Shown in pieces: positions 62,352-64,000 of a stretch of 64,000 nt of DNA; position 1 is the stretch's first letter; each line of letters opens with the position of its first letter. The position numbers and the translations under genes are program-made. The DNA is from an uncultured Prevotella sp. (GTDB lineage Bacteria > Bacteroidota > Bacteroidia > Bacteroidales > Bacteroidaceae), in NCBI GenBank assembly GCA_934254985.1, contig CAKQMS010000004.1, positions 65,535 to 129,534 of the forward strand, written 5' to 3'. A model generated the notes under the pieces. It had not been told where the DNA came from. It worked only from the letters and a program-made list of their open reading frames with translations, and searched no databases.

Positions 62352-63593
62352 TTATTCCTTTCCAAATGATGAAATAATACGTTCCATCATATTCTTATAT
62401 ACATTTACTCGCTTAATAGAAATCTGCTTAACTCTATCTGTTGGGAAATTATGAAGCTTTTCTATAATCTTTTCCACTGTAGCATTGCACTTTCCATTTT
62501 CGATGGAACACCAATAATCTGTCAATCCGTATTGGCTAAGTACATCATAGACTTTACTACTCTTAGATGTCTTTTTCTTACCCCAAAAATCTACGATACC
62601 CCAATTGTCTATACTAAAACATGGCACACCATTAGTAAGACTTGAGACTATAGGGTGCATATTGCTACCTATATATGCAGAAGCATATTTAATTAATCCA
62701 AACCAGTCTAAGGGGTTCAATGGCAGTTTGATTTCATATTTGAAAGGATGTTTATAAGCATATACACCATCGATGTTGAAAGCAACACATTCTTTACCCT
62801 CACTCTTCAGTAACTCGTTCATTTTATCTAACTCTTCATAAGTATAAACTTGTGAACGTAAACCAATCAACACATACTTCTCTGGTAATTCAAACTTTCT
62901 TCTAATATCATTTTCGGAAGGTATCAAATCACCCAAATTATAATTTAGTGCAAATACTGGATCAGGAGTTACTTCTATAGATCCAGAAGGTTGGGCTGCA
63001 AGCATCATATCCTTCGTCCAAGCATCACGAACAGATATATACGTCATTGTATCTATCTGTTTAGCTATTCGTTTAAGAACGGATTTAGTAAAGATAGGGT
63101 ATTTGCTATTTTGCGAAGATACAGACATCATGGCTGTCGGAATCTTATCCGAAAATCCTACGCCCCAAAACGGATTAGGAAAACGACGTTCCTGTTGTAA
63201 TGGTTCTATCCAAAACGGGCGATGCTTGCCCAACTTCAATGTAGAAAACCATGGCCAATGTTGTGCAACTGCATCAGAACCGATGATAACAGCTTCTATT
63301 CCTTCATCCTTTATTACTTCAAAAACCTGCGAACAAGTATGAACATTTCGAGTTTGGTTCTTTATTTGTTCTTTAATAAATTTCTCATGCTCTAAAGTCT
63401 GAATAGAAATTGACCTATTTTGGAGTTTCTTTTTTAACTGCGATATTTTATTAGTTATCTCTACCTGATAAGATGTATAATTAATAAAAACAGGAGTGTG
63501 ACCTTGATTTTTGAGATAATAATATGTAGACGTAGCTTGAAGATTAGCTCCAAAATTTGACACATTCAAAAAAGTTAAAACACCAATTTTCAT
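62352..63593 (-). CDS. polysaccharide pyruvyl transferase family protein
   Basis: A 413-residue protein. The N-terminus MKIGVLTFLNVSNFGANLQA (N-x-GA) and the middle part AVIIGSDAVAQHW, followed by SVRDAWT and VTPDPVFAL, are diagnostic of the CsaB/WcaK family. The later IKYASAYIGSNMHPIVSSLT matches the H-containing loop. These enzymes add ketal pyruvate to glycans, though some relatives have other roles. It lies 2 bp after the thiamine-diphosphate-enzyme fragment. Confidence 0.9.
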   Translation of the reverse strand: MKIGVLTFLNVSNFGANLQATSTYYYLKNQGHTPVFINYTSYQVEITNKISQLKKKLQNRSISIQTLEHEKFIKEQIKNQTRNVHTCSQVFEVIKDEGIEAVIIGSDAVAQHWPWFSTLKLGKHRPFWIEPLQQERRFPNPFWGVGFSDKIPTAMMSVSSQNSKYPIFTKSVLKRIAKQIDTMTYISVRDAWTKDMMLAAQPSGSIEVTPDPVFALNYNLGDLIPSENDIRRKFELPEKYVLIGLRSQVYTYEELDKMNELLKSEGKECVAFNIDGVYAYKHPFKYEIKLPLNPLDWFGLIKYASAYIGSNMHPIVSSLTNGVPCFSIDNWGIVDFWGKKKTSKSSKVYDVLSQYGLTDYWCSIENGKCNATVEKIIEKLHNFPTDRVKQISIKRVNVYKNMMERIISSFGKE

Positions 63594-63595
63594 AT

Positions 63596-63925
63596 TTAAC
63601 GTCCTCTAATTATATTTTTCACTTTTGTAAATCCTTCCTCACCAGCTATGCTTACAATGGCTTTTCTTGCAGCATTAACAACAAGCTTATCTGCCGATTT
63701 CTTAAGGTTAAGCATCGTAAACAATGCCTTATTCTCATCGTCCTGTTCTGTAAATATCTCAAAAACAATAGGCTTATCTCCTATTTCAGGATTCAAGAAT
63801 TTCTCTTTAACCGAATTAAACTCTTCCTTATTGGTAGCAGAAAGATATTCATATCCCAAATCATCAGCAAAATGCTTCAATAAATTCAATGACTTATTAC
63901 CGAAATGCCCACCTGCAGAAATATA
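63596..63925 (-). pseudogene. 3' fragment of a thiamine-diphosphate-dependent enzyme
   Basis: About 110 codons are left, reading ISAGGHFGNKSLNLLKHF, then ADDLGYEYLSATNKEEF, GDKPIVFEIFTEQDDENKAL and a final AIVSIAGEEGFTKVKNIIRG. This fits the C-terminus of the MenD-like TPP-binding proteins found in polysaccharide loci. No start codon of the family is present, and upstream in the same frame is a TAG at 63958-63956 that ends an unrelated peptide. The gene thus appears cut by an insertion near 63925-63935. A TTG at 63889 would give only 97 residues. Confidence 0.5.
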
Positions 63926-64000
63926 ACAATAGTTCGTTAAAATTTGATATAAAGGCTAAGCAGTTTTACGCTGCCAGCCAAAGAGTTCTTTGACAGTATG
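63926..64000 (-). mobile_element. possible end of an insertion sequence (transposase C-terminus)
   Basis: On the minus strand the last 45 bases of the window read TVKELFGWQRKTA and a TAG stop (63958-63956). They are unrelated to the TPP enzyme that should continue here, and about 25 AT-rich bases separate them from the resumption of TPP coding sequence. A transposase end next to a terminal repeat would explain this. Too little sequence is visible to name a family. Confidence 0.35.

Overview
The window comes from a gut-type Bacteroidota genome, most likely Prevotella or Segatella. The reasons are the recurrent -7 element TAnnTTTG with a -33 TTTG/TTG 19-20 bp upstream, a Sus-type starch gene set, PorU/PorV of the type IX secretion system, KorAB, an Omp28/DUF6029 cluster and plant-glycan enzymes (PL11, GH127). 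No database search was run; all names rest on recognised motifs and architecture.

Layout. 1-4622: end of a starch locus (GH97 SusB fragment, type I pullulanase, SusA-like GH13), then a repeat-rich gap. 5201-8298: PL11 rhamnogalacturonan lyase and a DUF1893 protein whose promoter lies between two inverted 13-mers. 8438-24310: core genes (Na/Pi cotransporter, nucleoside kinase, korAB, rplM-rpsI, rpsB-tsf, FAH-family enzyme, porU, porV, ispF). 24529-29988: C_GCAxxG_C_C redox protein, a frameshifted GH127 gene and two glycosyltransferases. 30256-34403: a promoter-to-terminator noncoding RNA and a TlpA/DUF6029/Omp28/secreted-protein operon. 34604-43210: DUF6080 membrane protein, guaD-like deaminase, clpS-clpA, HIT, greA, manC, tRNA-Leu(CAA) and a nucleotidyltransferase. 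43434-48208: an accessory defence-like island on the minus strand (N6-adenine methyltransferase, a gene split by an in-frame stop, a frameshifted HNH-type gene, AbiH). 48305-64000: a long minus-strand surface-polysaccharide locus.

The polysaccharide locus holds glycosyltransferases, an SDR epimerase, a Wzy-like polymerase, a pyruvyl transferase and a disrupted thiamine-diphosphate enzyme. Embedded in it is a module resembling a bacterial CDP-choline (Kennedy-type) pathway: BCCT transporter, LicC-like cytidylyltransferase, LicC-LicA-like fusion, CDP-alcohol phosphotransferase and an outer-membrane barrel protein. A TIR-domain gene sits between this module and the last glycosyltransferases. This module is the best candidate for an unusual system here.

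Intergenic DNA is rich in dispersed repeats: 22-bp tandem arrays, a GAAGAGTGAAGAACGA-type repeat, a terminator-like palindrome and a GC-rich hairpin element. Several genes are broken by single-base events (GH127 at an 8-G tract, HNH at a 6-T tract, an in-frame stop). Biological decay, slippage and assembly error cannot be told apart from this sequence alone.
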